5,560 nucleotides of DNA from JAGLQA01 sp023135565 (GTDB lineage Bacteria; Acidobacteriota; Aminicenantia; UBA2199): the NCBI GenBank assembly GCA_030639305.1, contig DAOWCY010000312.1:1-5560 (forward strand). The letters are read 5' to 3'. This document shows, one piece after another, positions 1 to 5,033 of this stretch; the stretch's first letter is position 1; each line of letters begins with the position of its first letter. Below the pieces are notes generated by a model. It was not told where the DNA came from. It saw only the letters and a program-made list of their open reading frames with translations, and made no database searches. A program made the position numbers and the translations under genes.

Positions 1-39
1 CGCAAGAAGCAGCGTGTGAGCGCTTTTGATTCTAAATAA
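1..39 (+). CDS. possible C-terminal tail of an upstream gene (partial)
   Basis: Reading from base 1, twelve codons (R K K Q R V S A F D S K) run to a TAA at 37-39; the other two forward frames stop earlier. The first structured repeat begins directly after this stop, as would be expected if the repeat lay just beyond the end of a gene. Twelve residues are too few to identify a family, and a chance open stretch of this length is common, so this is only a possible gene end. Confidence 0.25.
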   Translation, partial: RKKQRVSAFDSK

Positions 40-98
40 ACAAAAGTTTTGTTCAAACTTTTTTAAAAGTTTGGCCCCCGGCAGGGCCGCCGGAGGCA
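40..98 (+). repeat. dispersed palindromic repeat R, copy 1
   Basis: It starts with CAAAAGTTTT (41-50) and ends with GCCGCCGGAGGCA (86-98), the two conserved ends of the family seen again at 1437-1568, 2003-2065 and 3069-3128. Its centre carries a 9-bp perfect inverted repeat, CAAACTTTT (54-62) and AAAAGTTTG (65-73). In this copy the stem is AT-rich, unlike the G/C-rich stem of the copy at 2003. It lies between a possible upstream gene end and the promoter of the outer-membrane gene. It could help terminate upstream transcription, but no clean stem-plus-U-tract is present. Confidence 0.7.
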
Positions 99-100
99 AT

Positions 101-162
101 CCCGCGGCGCGGGAAGACAATGACGGGCGCTTTTCATTGAATATTGAACATTGATAATTGAA
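101..162. repeat. second repeat module: GC palindrome plus ATTGAA heptamers, copy 1
   Basis: A 13-base near-palindrome CCCGCGGCGCGGG (101-113) is followed, after a variable spacer, by four tandem heptamers: CATTGAA, TATTGAA, CATTGAT, AATTGAA (135-162). The same 13-mer, again followed by ATTGAA heptamers, recurs at 1464-1542, so the combination is a repeated module. No coding potential is seen. The function is unknown. Confidence 0.6.
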
Positions 163-171
163 ACACCGCAC

Positions 172-200
172 TTGAAAAAAAAGAACAAATAAGGTAGAAT
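172..200 (+). promoter_or_regulatory. sigma70-type promoter for the outer-membrane barrel gene
   Basis: TTGAAA (172-177) and TAGAAT (195-200) are separated by exactly 17 bases, the optimal spacing for a housekeeping promoter. Transcription would start near 207 and leave a leader of about 65 bases before the ATG at 272. The promoter lies downstream of both repeat modules. The -35 hexamer and spacing are the same as in the promoter at 4966-4994. Confidence 0.6.
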
Positions 201-271
201 TCTTAACCTGGAAGCTGGTCCGGTTACCCGGCTTAATTTTAAAGTAATTGTGATTTCTCAAGTTGAAGAAA

Positions 272-1402
272 ATGATGCTGTCTAAAAAGAAAAAAATTAT
301 TTTGCTGTTTCTAATAATCCTGCTTTGTGTGGTTTCACTCCCTGCCGAAGAGAAAGAAAACGAAAGTGAAGAAGAAAATATCGTTAACCTGGAAAAGAAA
401 AAAAAACCCGGTGTCCTGGTAGCTCCCATCCTTTTTTATTTGCCTGAAACGCGGCTGGCTTTCGGCGCGGCCGGTAATTTTGTTTTCCGGTTAGGGAAGT
501 CCGACAGCAGTGATAGACCTTCCTCCATCTCCCCGGTTTTTATATACACCCAGAACAAACAGTTCAAAAGCCTGATCGATATAGATATGTATTTTAAAAA
601 AGGAAAATACCACCTGATGGCGTTTCTTGAATTCCAGAAATATCCGGATAAATTTTTCGGTATCGGCAGCAGCGTCCCGGAGGAGCAGGAAGAGGATTTT
701 ACCCCCCACATTTTCTGGTTTGAGTTCACCTTAATGAAAAAAATAAAAAAGCATTTAGATATCGGCTTACAATATGATCTTTATAAATTGAATATGATCG
801 AATATGAAGAAGGCGGACTGCTTGCTCGAGGGGATATTCCCGGCAGCGCAGGCAGCCTGCTTTCGGGCATCATCTTCAGGGCGGAATTAGACTCCCGGGA
901 CAACATTTTTTCTCCCGAACGGGGTATGTTTTTCAAGTTCAGCGCCGGTTTTTACAACAAAATCATCGGCAGCGACTTCACGTACCAGGATTACCGGCTC
1001 GACCTGCGAAAATATTTCCCTCTTTTTTCCAATCATGTGTTTGCTGTACGAACTATCGTGGAAACCCAGACCGGCACAGTGCCTTTCCATAGGTTAGCCA
1101 GGATGGGCGGGCAGTATATAATGAGAGGTTATTTTGAAGGTCGTTACCGGGACAGGAATCTTGCAGTATTAGAGGCCGAATACCGGCTTCCTTTATTTTG
1201 GCGTTTCGGGGTAGTGGGATTTGCCGGTGCTGCGGATGTAGCGCACCGGTTTCGTGATTTCCGCTTCGATAATCTAAAGTACTCTTACGGTTTCGGTTTG
1301 CGTTACCTATTCAATAAAAAAGAGAAAATGCACATCAGGTTCGACATCGGTTTTGGAAAAGGAACGTCGGGTGTTTATTTTTCGGTTTTCCAGGCATTTT
1401 GA
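272..1402 (+). CDS. BamA/TamA-like (Omp85/D15 family) outer-membrane beta-barrel protein without POTRA domains
   Basis: This is a 376-residue protein predicted to sit in the outer membrane. A lysine-rich N-terminus and hydrophobic core (about residues 5-22) form a signal peptide, with a likely cleavage after A25 (SLPA|EE). A short acidic/lysine linker (26-45) is followed by alternating amphipathic beta-strands to the end. Family signatures are DSRDN with SPERGMFF (207-220), the GGQYIMRGY segment (279-287) whose R-G-Y matches the conserved loop-6 motif of Omp85 barrels, and a C-terminal aromatic strand ending in F376, the usual BAM recognition signal. There are no POTRA repeats and the length fits a barrel alone, so it is unlikely to be the essential BamA. 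An in-frame TTG at 263 could add three residues; I chose the ATG at 272, where GAAG lies just upstream, although the ribosome site is weak. The substrate is unknown: family members insert, secrete or act as pores. Confidence 0.85.
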   Translation: MMLSKKKKIILLFLIILLCVVSLPAEEKENESEEENIVNLEKKKKPGVLVAPILFYLPETRLAFGAAGNFVFRLGKSDSSDRPSSISPVFIYTQNKQFKSLIDIDMYFKKGKYHLMAFLEFQKYPDKFFGIGSSVPEEQEEDFTPHIFWFEFTLMKKIKKHLDIGLQYDLYKLNMIEYEEGGLLARGDIPGSAGSLLSGIIFRAELDSRDNIFSPERGMFFKFSAGFYNKIIGSDFTYQDYRLDLRKYFPLFSNHVFAVRTIVETQTGTVPFHRLARMGGQYIMRGYFEGRYRDRNLAVLEAEYRLPLFWRFGVVGFAGAADVAHRFRDFRFDNLKYSYGFGLRYLFNKKEKMHIRFDIGFGKGTSGVYFSVFQAF

Positions 1403-1436
1403 CCTAATCATTAATAACTGCGGCGCAGCGGTTCAG

Positions 1437-1568
1437 CAAAAGTTTTTTGGGGGTCCAGGGGGACCCGCGGCGCGGGCACCCTATCAGGGGTGTTCCCTTC
1501 GCTTGTGTTGAAATCAGTGATCATTGTTCATTGAACATTGAAAGAGCGCCCCCTGGTCGCCGAAGGCA
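1437..1568 (+). repeat. repeat R, copy 2, split by an internal insertion
   Basis: The 5' half, CAAAAGTTTTTTGGGGGT onward (1437-1462), matches the copy at 2004 in 23 of 26 positions. The 3' half, CCCCCTGG followed by TCGCCGAAGGCA (1549-1568), matches the conserved 3' end. The two stem arms CCAGGGGG (1455-1462) and CCCCCTGG (1549-1556) are perfectly complementary but separated by 86 bases that contain the second repeat module. The segment just upstream, GCGCAGCGG (1423-1431), also recurs inverted beside copy 4 (3132-3144), so the unit may extend 5'. This accounts for most of the gap between the barrel and radical SAM genes. No strong promoter is seen in that gap. Confidence 0.65.
1464..1542. 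repeat. second repeat module, copy 2, nested inside repeat R
   Basis: The 13-mer CCCGCGGCGCGGG (1464-1476) is identical to 101-113. Three heptamers follow: CATTGTT, CATTGAA, CATTGAA (1522-1542). The 12-base string ATTGAACATTGA is shared exactly with 143-154. The spacer between palindrome and heptamers differs in sequence and is longer than in copy 1. The module lies between the two complementary halves of repeat R. Confidence 0.6.
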
Positions 1569-1592
1569 AAAAAATGAAATAAATTAAAATAA

Positions 1593-3062
1593 ATGAAAAA
1601 AAAATACACAGCAGCCGGAAGTTTACATTTTTTGCAAGTAGGGGAGGATGCCTACATCGGCTGGAATCGTTTTTGGCCATCTATTTTTATTTTGAACGAA
1701 GAGGCGCTGGCGCTGTTGGAGCGCATCGAGCAGGGGCAGCCTATCGAATTAAACGAAGAGATCGAATATTATCTAAAAGAATTTCAACAGTACCGTTTTA
1801 TTTATGCTGGGGCAGTTGATCTTTCTACGGAGAATTTTGCAGCCATGGTGCGGCGTAAGGTTGAGGAGCCGCGGCTCCGGGCGGAGAAGTTTTACCGGGA
1901 CAAGGAAGCTTATGATGAATTAAAGATCGTCAATGATGAATGCAACCTGGCATGTTCGTACTGTGTAAACCGGCACGGGCGGGATGTTCGTAAAGGAATT
2001 AATCAAAAGTTTTGCGGGGGTGCAGGGGGTGGTTTTTCAAAAGAACCCCCTGCCCGTCGGAGACAAGAAAATAAATTAAAAATTGCTCTTCAGTGTGTAG
2101 ACGCCTATTTTGCCCGCAAGATAAAGAATAAATCGGAACAGGCCAAAATTTTTTTTAATGGCGGCGAGATTTTGTTGGAATGGCAATTAATAAAAGAGAT
2201 CGTGGGGCATATTTCTAAAGAGTATGCAGTTAGAGGTATAGAAATCCAATACGAAATCAACACCAACCTGACGTTATTGACCGAAGAGATAGCCGGATTT
2301 TTAAAAAAACATAATTTTAAGGTGCATATCAGCATCGACGGTTACGGCGCAGCTCACGATAGAACCCGGAAATATTTTAACGGCCGCGGTTCATTTGCCG
2401 ATATTATAGAGAAGTTAAAAATCTACCGCAAGTACCACGGCGAAGAAAGCCTGCCCACTTTCCAGGGCACCATCGAAAACCCCGAACTATTTGATCCTGG
2501 AGAAGTCTATAAAATGGAGCAGTACGGGTTTTTTCAAGCCCGTTTAGCCCCCAACCTGTTAGGCGCTTCCGAGGCGGATGCCCGCCGGAAAGCCGCTTTA
2601 ATGGGGGAATTTCTGGAATTAAATTCGCGGCAGCCTTTCAAAGTGACGGAACAGCTTTTTACCCGCTTAAAAAATAAGATAAATATGGAAGAGTATGAAT
2701 TTTCTTTTAATTGTCCCGGGTTGTGCGCTCTGCCCGGGTTAGGCATCGAGATCAACCTTTCCACCCGGAAGCTGTCCCACCTGTGCGGTTTTGTAGAAAA
2801 AGCGGGGCTGCCTTTAGAAGAGCTTGGCGGTGATATTTACAATCCCCGGCTCTGGGAAGTTTCCGAAGCATTTATCGAAGAGCGCATGGAGAGCCTTTTG
2901 GCGAACTGTATGGAGTGTGAGTTGGTAGGCATTTGCGCCGGAGGTTGTATTTTATCCGGTCTCGACAGCAGCAACAAGTTGAACAAAGCAGCCTGCGCTT
3001 ACCAAAAAGAAATGTGGAAAATATATGTCGAAAAAGCTTATAATGATATTAAAAGAGTATAA
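1593..3062 (+). CDS. radical SAM/SPASM-domain protein, peptide-maturase type
   Basis: This 489-residue cytosolic enzyme is predicted to cleave S-adenosylmethionine reductively and modify a peptide or protein. An N-terminal region of about 90 residues, with RFWPSIFILNEEALALLERI (26-45), resembles the PqqD-like winged-helix domains that bind precursor peptides. The radical SAM core has C117-x3-C121-x2-C124 for the catalytic cluster, a GGE motif (190-192, followed by Ile rather than the usual Pro) and SIDG (247-250). The C-terminal SPASM domain has C374, C378 and C398, then C439-x2-C442-x5-C448-x3-C452 and C468, which fits two auxiliary [4Fe-4S] clusters. A dispersed repeat is inserted in frame at residues about 137-158. 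The start is the first ATG of the frame. It has no Shine-Dalgarno and an A-rich leader. No precursor-peptide gene is visible nearby, so the substrate is unknown. The anaerobic sulfatase-maturase branch is an alternative, but no sulfatase is present here. Confidence 0.88.
   Translation: MKKKYTAAGSLHFLQVGEDAYIGWNRFWPSIFILNEEALALLERIEQGQPIELNEEIEYYLKEFQQYRFIYAGAVDLSTENFAAMVRRKVEEPRLRAEKFYRDKEAYDELKIVNDECNLACSYCVNRHGRDVRKGINQKFCGGAGGGFSKEPPARRRQENKLKIALQCVDAYFARKIKNKSEQAKIFFNGGEILLEWQLIKEIVGHISKEYAVRGIEIQYEINTNLTLLTEEIAGFLKKHNFKVHISIDGYGAAHDRTRKYFNGRGSFADIIEKLKIYRKYHGEESLPTFQGTIENPELFDPGEVYKMEQYGFFQARLAPNLLGASEADARRKAALMGEFLELNSRQPFKVTEQLFTRLKNKINMEEYEFSFNCPGLCALPGLGIEINLSTRKLSHLCGFVEKAGLPLEELGGDIYNPRLWEVSEAFIEERMESLLANCMECELVGICAGGCILSGLDSSNKLNKAACAYQKEMWKIYVEKAYNDIKRV
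2003..2065 (+). repeat. repeat R, copy 3, inserted in frame within the radical SAM gene
   Basis: It runs from TCAAAAGTTTTG (2003) to CCCGTCGGAGACA (2053-2065) and aligns end to end with the intergenic copies. The 9-bp stem GCAGGGGGT (2022-2030) / ACCCCCTGC (2045-2053) encloses a TTTT/AAAA inner pairing. Its length of 63 bases equals 21 codons, and all three forward frames of the unit lack stop codons. It encodes a Gly-, Lys- and Arg-rich stretch (about residues 137-158) between the CxxxCxxC loop and the next helix of the radical SAM core. Confidence 0.75.
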
Positions 3063-3068
3063 TAAACG

Positions 3069-3128
3069 TGCCTCCGGCGGGTCAGAACCTTTTTGAAAAA
3101 AGGTTCCGACACCTCCAAAAACTTTTGA
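3069..3128 (-). repeat. repeat R, copy 4, inverted orientation
   Basis: The reverse complement starts TCAAAAGTTTTTGGAGG and ends CCCGCCGGAGGCA, the family's two conserved ends. Its stem is GAACCTTTTT (3085-3094) / AAAAAGGTTC (3097-3106), 10 bp perfect, extended by GTC/GAC outside. Its outer flank GCCGCTGCGCGGC (3132-3144) is itself a small hairpin and matches, inverted, the flank of copy 2. It lies 6 bases after the radical SAM stop. It could act as a weak bidirectional terminator or a 3'-end stabiliser, but it lacks a following T-tract. Confidence 0.7.
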
Positions 3129-3178
3129 TGAGCCGCTGCGCGGCAGGTTGGTCGTTAAAGAGGCAAAAAAATTAAAAC

Positions 3179-4564
3179 ATGAAAAAGAAAATAGAACTTA
3201 TCAGGCAATTGGGACTTTTCGACTCTGCCATGATTATGATGGGCATTGTCATCGGTTCAGGCATCTTTGTGACTACCGGCATTATGGCCAAAACCCTCCC
3301 TTCCGCCGGTTTGATTTTGCTGGCCTGGGTAGTGGGCGGACTGCTCACCCTGGCCGGTGCTCTTACCTATGCCGAATTGGGCGCAGCCATGCCCGAAGCC
3401 GGAGGCCAGTATGTGTACCTGAGAGAAGCCTATGGCCCTCTGCCCGCGTTTCTTTTCGGTTGGGTATTATTCCTGGTTTACAATACCGGCGGCATCGCCG
3501 GGCTGGCAGCCGCTTTTGCCGAATACTTAGGCTGGTTTTTTCCTTTTCTTTCTACTAAAAACGTCATTTTTTCCACCCAACTAAATCTCTTCGGTTTTCA
3601 TCTCAGTTATAAGCTCACCATGGCCCAGGCAGCAGCCGCAGTAGTGATTATCTTTTTATCTATAGTTAATTACTTAGGCGTCGGACTGGGCAAAACCGTC
3701 CAGAATATATTAACCGTAATCAAAATCGCCATTCTTTTTTTGATTATCGTATTCGGTTTTGCGTTTAGCAAAGGCAGTGCCGTGGATCTTTCTCTCAATC
3801 CCGGCAGCCTGGGATTCGGACAAATTATTGCCGGTTTTGCCGCCTCTTTAGTAGCTGTAGCCTGGGCCTTCGACGGCTGGAATAATGTCACTTTCGTAGC
3901 CGGGGAGATAAAGAATCCCGGCCGCAACCTGCCGCGGGCGTTGATCCTGGGCACCGTCTCAGTGACCGTGCTTTATGTGCTGGTGAATTATATTTACCTG
4001 TATGCCCTGCCGGTGAATGAAGCCGCCGGGGTGGTGCGAATTGCTGAAAAAGCCTGCAATGCTCTTTTCAGCGGCACATATGCCGCCTTGATAACCGGCG
4101 TCGTTATTCTCTCCATATTCGGTTCTATTAACGGTTCGATCCTGGCCGGGCCGCGTGTCTTTTATGCCATGGCCAAAGACAAGCTCTTTTTCCGGAAAGT
4201 AGCGGAAGTTCATCCCCGTTATCGCACCCCCGGTTTTGCTATCGTGATCCAGGCTGTTTGGGCTGTTATATTGGCTTTAAGCGGCACTTTTACGCAATTG
4301 CTGACTTTTTGTATTTTTTCGGCCATCATGTTCTGGATTGCTGCTGCCGCCGCGGTTTTCACTTTGAGAAAAAAACGCCCGGATCTGCACCGGCCCTACA
4401 AAACCCCCGGTTATCCTGTAGTGCCGGCTCTATTTATAGTGGCTTCGGTGGGGATTTTACTCAACACATTGATCGAGAGTCCCGTAGAATCTTTAGCGGG
4501 CATCGGCATCACCTTGATCGGCATCCCGGTATATTTTATTTGGAGCAGGAAGAAGAGTGGTTAA
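3179..4564 (+). CDS. APC-superfamily amino acid permease/exchanger (LAT-like)
   Basis: This is a 461-residue inner-membrane transporter with about 12 hydrophobic helices, the standard size for bacterial APC permeases. The TM1 hinge GSGIFVTTG (26-34) is the family's substrate carboxylate/amino binding element. The segment AFDGWNN (230-236), followed by EIKNPGRNLPRA (243-254), is the TM6 to loop signature typical of the LAT-like branch (SteT/YfnA-type exchangers and permeases). GPRVFYAMAKD (324-334) and RPYKTPGYP (405-413) are further conserved cytosolic motifs. It probably moves neutral amino acids. Whether it exchanges or symports cannot be told from sequence, and the exact substrate is open. 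The ATG is preceded by AAAGAGG (3157-3163), but 15 bases away, so the ribosome site is poorly spaced. Its last codons overlap the next gene by 8 bases. The charged C-terminus (SRKKSG) is cytosolic. Confidence 0.92.
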   Translation: MKKKIELIRQLGLFDSAMIMMGIVIGSGIFVTTGIMAKTLPSAGLILLAWVVGGLLTLAGALTYAELGAAMPEAGGQYVYLREAYGPLPAFLFGWVLFLVYNTGGIAGLAAAFAEYLGWFFPFLSTKNVIFSTQLNLFGFHLSYKLTMAQAAAAVVIIFLSIVNYLGVGLGKTVQNILTVIKIAILFLIIVFGFAFSKGSAVDLSLNPGSLGFGQIIAGFAASLVAVAWAFDGWNNVTFVAGEIKNPGRNLPRALILGTVSVTVLYVLVNYIYLYALPVNEAAGVVRIAEKACNALFSGTYAALITGVVILSIFGSINGSILAGPRVFYAMAKDKLFFRKVAEVHPRYRTPGFAIVIQAVWAVILALSGTFTQLLTFCIFSAIMFWIAAAAAVFTLRKKRPDLHRPYKTPGYPVVPALFIVASVGILLNTLIESPVESLAGIGITLIGIPVYFIWSRKKSG

Positions 4565-4790
4565 TAAAGGGAAGCCGAGAAAAAAAATCGAATACGCTTT
4601 AGAACAAACTCACAAGATCGTGAAAGAATTTGAAAAGAAGTACGAAATGACTTCCGACGAATTCTTGAAACGCTTCCAGGAGGGCGACCTAAAGGAAAAT
4701 GGCGATTTATTCGAGTGGTGGGCCGAGTTAAAAATTGCCGGGGAATTAGAAGAAAACCTCCGCCTTGTTGAAAAAGATAAAGCTAAATAA
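4557..4790 (+). CDS. small charged protein, antitoxin-like
   Basis: This is a 77-residue soluble protein with no signal or membrane segment. It starts with GTG at 4557, overlapping the permease stop by 8 bases, with AGGAAG (4547-4552) correctly placed upstream, so translation is likely coupled to the permease. After a basic N-terminus (KGKPRKK) it is helical and acidic, with the block KKYEMTSDEFLKRFQEGDL (27-45) and then DLFEWWAELK (50-59). That pattern, Met-Ser/Thr-x-x-Glu-Phe-x-x-x-Phe followed by an acidic stretch and E-W-x-A/E, resembles small proteins commonly annotated as antitoxins beside short toxin genes. This similarity is from memory, not a search. No toxin gene follows; the next long reading frame is the ATPase, 243 bases on. 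It may be a solitary antitoxin or simply an uncharacterised small protein. Confidence 0.7.
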   Translation: MVNKGKPRKKIEYALEQTHKIVKEFEKKYEMTSDEFLKRFQEGDLKENGDLFEWWAELKIAGELEENLRLVEKDKAK

Positions 4791-4799
4791 GGTATCGGC

Positions 4800-4813
4800 T
4801 AAACCGTAAACCG
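4800..4813 (+). repeat. tandem heptamer TAAACCG x2
   Basis: Two perfect copies of TAAACCG (4800-4806 and 4807-4813) lie directly before a purine-rich, Shine-Dalgarno-like stretch. They could be a small operator, but with only two units chance is possible. Confidence 0.4.
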
Positions 4814-4831
4814 GGGGAGGAGCGTACAAAT

Positions 4832-4876
4832 ATGCAAATTTTTGCCTGCCGTCCGCTTTTGACTAATAATTCGTGA
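4832..4876 (+). other. 14-codon ORF with a strong ribosome-binding site (leader peptide or gene remnant)
   Basis: GGGAGGAG (4815-4822) sits 9 bases before ATG at 4832, followed by MQIFACRPLLTNNS and TGA (4874-4876). This ribosome site is better than those of three of the longer genes in the window. It lies where a toxin partner of the preceding small gene would be expected, so it may be the start of a decayed gene. A regulatory leader peptide is the alternative. The 14 residues match no family I recognise. Confidence 0.35.
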
Positions 4877-4884
4877 AAATTTGC
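4834..4884 (+). promoter_or_regulatory. stem-loop enclosing the short ORF
   Basis: GCAAATTTT (4834-4842) is perfectly complementary to AAAATTTGC (4876-4884). With two G-U pairs and one further C-G the stem reaches 12 bp (4834-4845 with 4873-4884) around a 27-base loop. It starts at the last base of the ATG of the 14-codon ORF and is followed by TAAAAAAAAC. It could mask or reveal that start, but the stem is AT-rich and weak. Confidence 0.35.
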
Positions 4885-4965
4885 TAAAAAAAACAAACTT
4901 TTCGGTCAATCCAGTCGGCCATACAATATCCAGGCCTCTCATAGGGTGAGTGCGCCGCCAACTTT

Positions 4966-4994
4966 TTGAAAATAAGATGAATATCTGCTATAAT
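4966..4994 (+). promoter_or_regulatory. near-consensus sigma70-type promoter for the ATPase gene
   Basis: TTGAAA (4966-4971), a 17-base spacer and a perfect TATAAT (4989-4994), preceded by an extended -10 TG (4986-4987). Transcription would begin around 5001 and give a leader of about 33 bases containing AAAGGAG. This makes the ATPase an independent transcription unit. Confidence 0.8.
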
Positions 4995-5033
4995 AAGGTG
5001 AAATGAAAACAAATACCGGTAAAGGAGCAGCAA

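Noticed and set aside
1418..1448. Rho-independent terminator after the barrel gene
   Set aside because: The CTGC/GCAG stem is only 4 bp and the T-run starts about 15 bases after it; repeat R explains the sequence better.
1574..1582. Two-codon upstream ORF (ATG AAA TAA) just before the radical SAM start
   Set aside because: In a run this rich in A such a string arises easily, and there is no ribosome site for it.
3039..3063. Two TATAAT hexamers (3039-3044, 3058-3063) that could be a promoter for the permease
   Set aside because: Neither has a credible -35 hexamer at 16-18 bases, and both lie in an A/T-rich gene end.
40..3128. CRISPR array
   Set aside because: The repeats are few, widely spaced, in both orientations and vary internally, with genes between them; there are no regular spacers.
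3148..3558. 136-codon open frame beginning upstream of the permease ATG
   Set aside because: It overlaps the permease in another frame, is rich in Arg, His and Cys as out-of-frame readings are, and has no recognisable domain; the permease frame is unmistakable.
4258..4602. 114-codon open frame in the 3' end of the permease gene
   Set aside because: Out-of-frame shadow of permease helices 9-12, with no ribosome site or family features.
4951..4980. Possible decayed copy of repeat R around CAACTTTTTGAAAATAAG
   Set aside because: It resembles the loop of copy 4 only over an A/T-rich stretch; neither conserved end of the repeat is present, and the segment is explained by the promoter -35 region.
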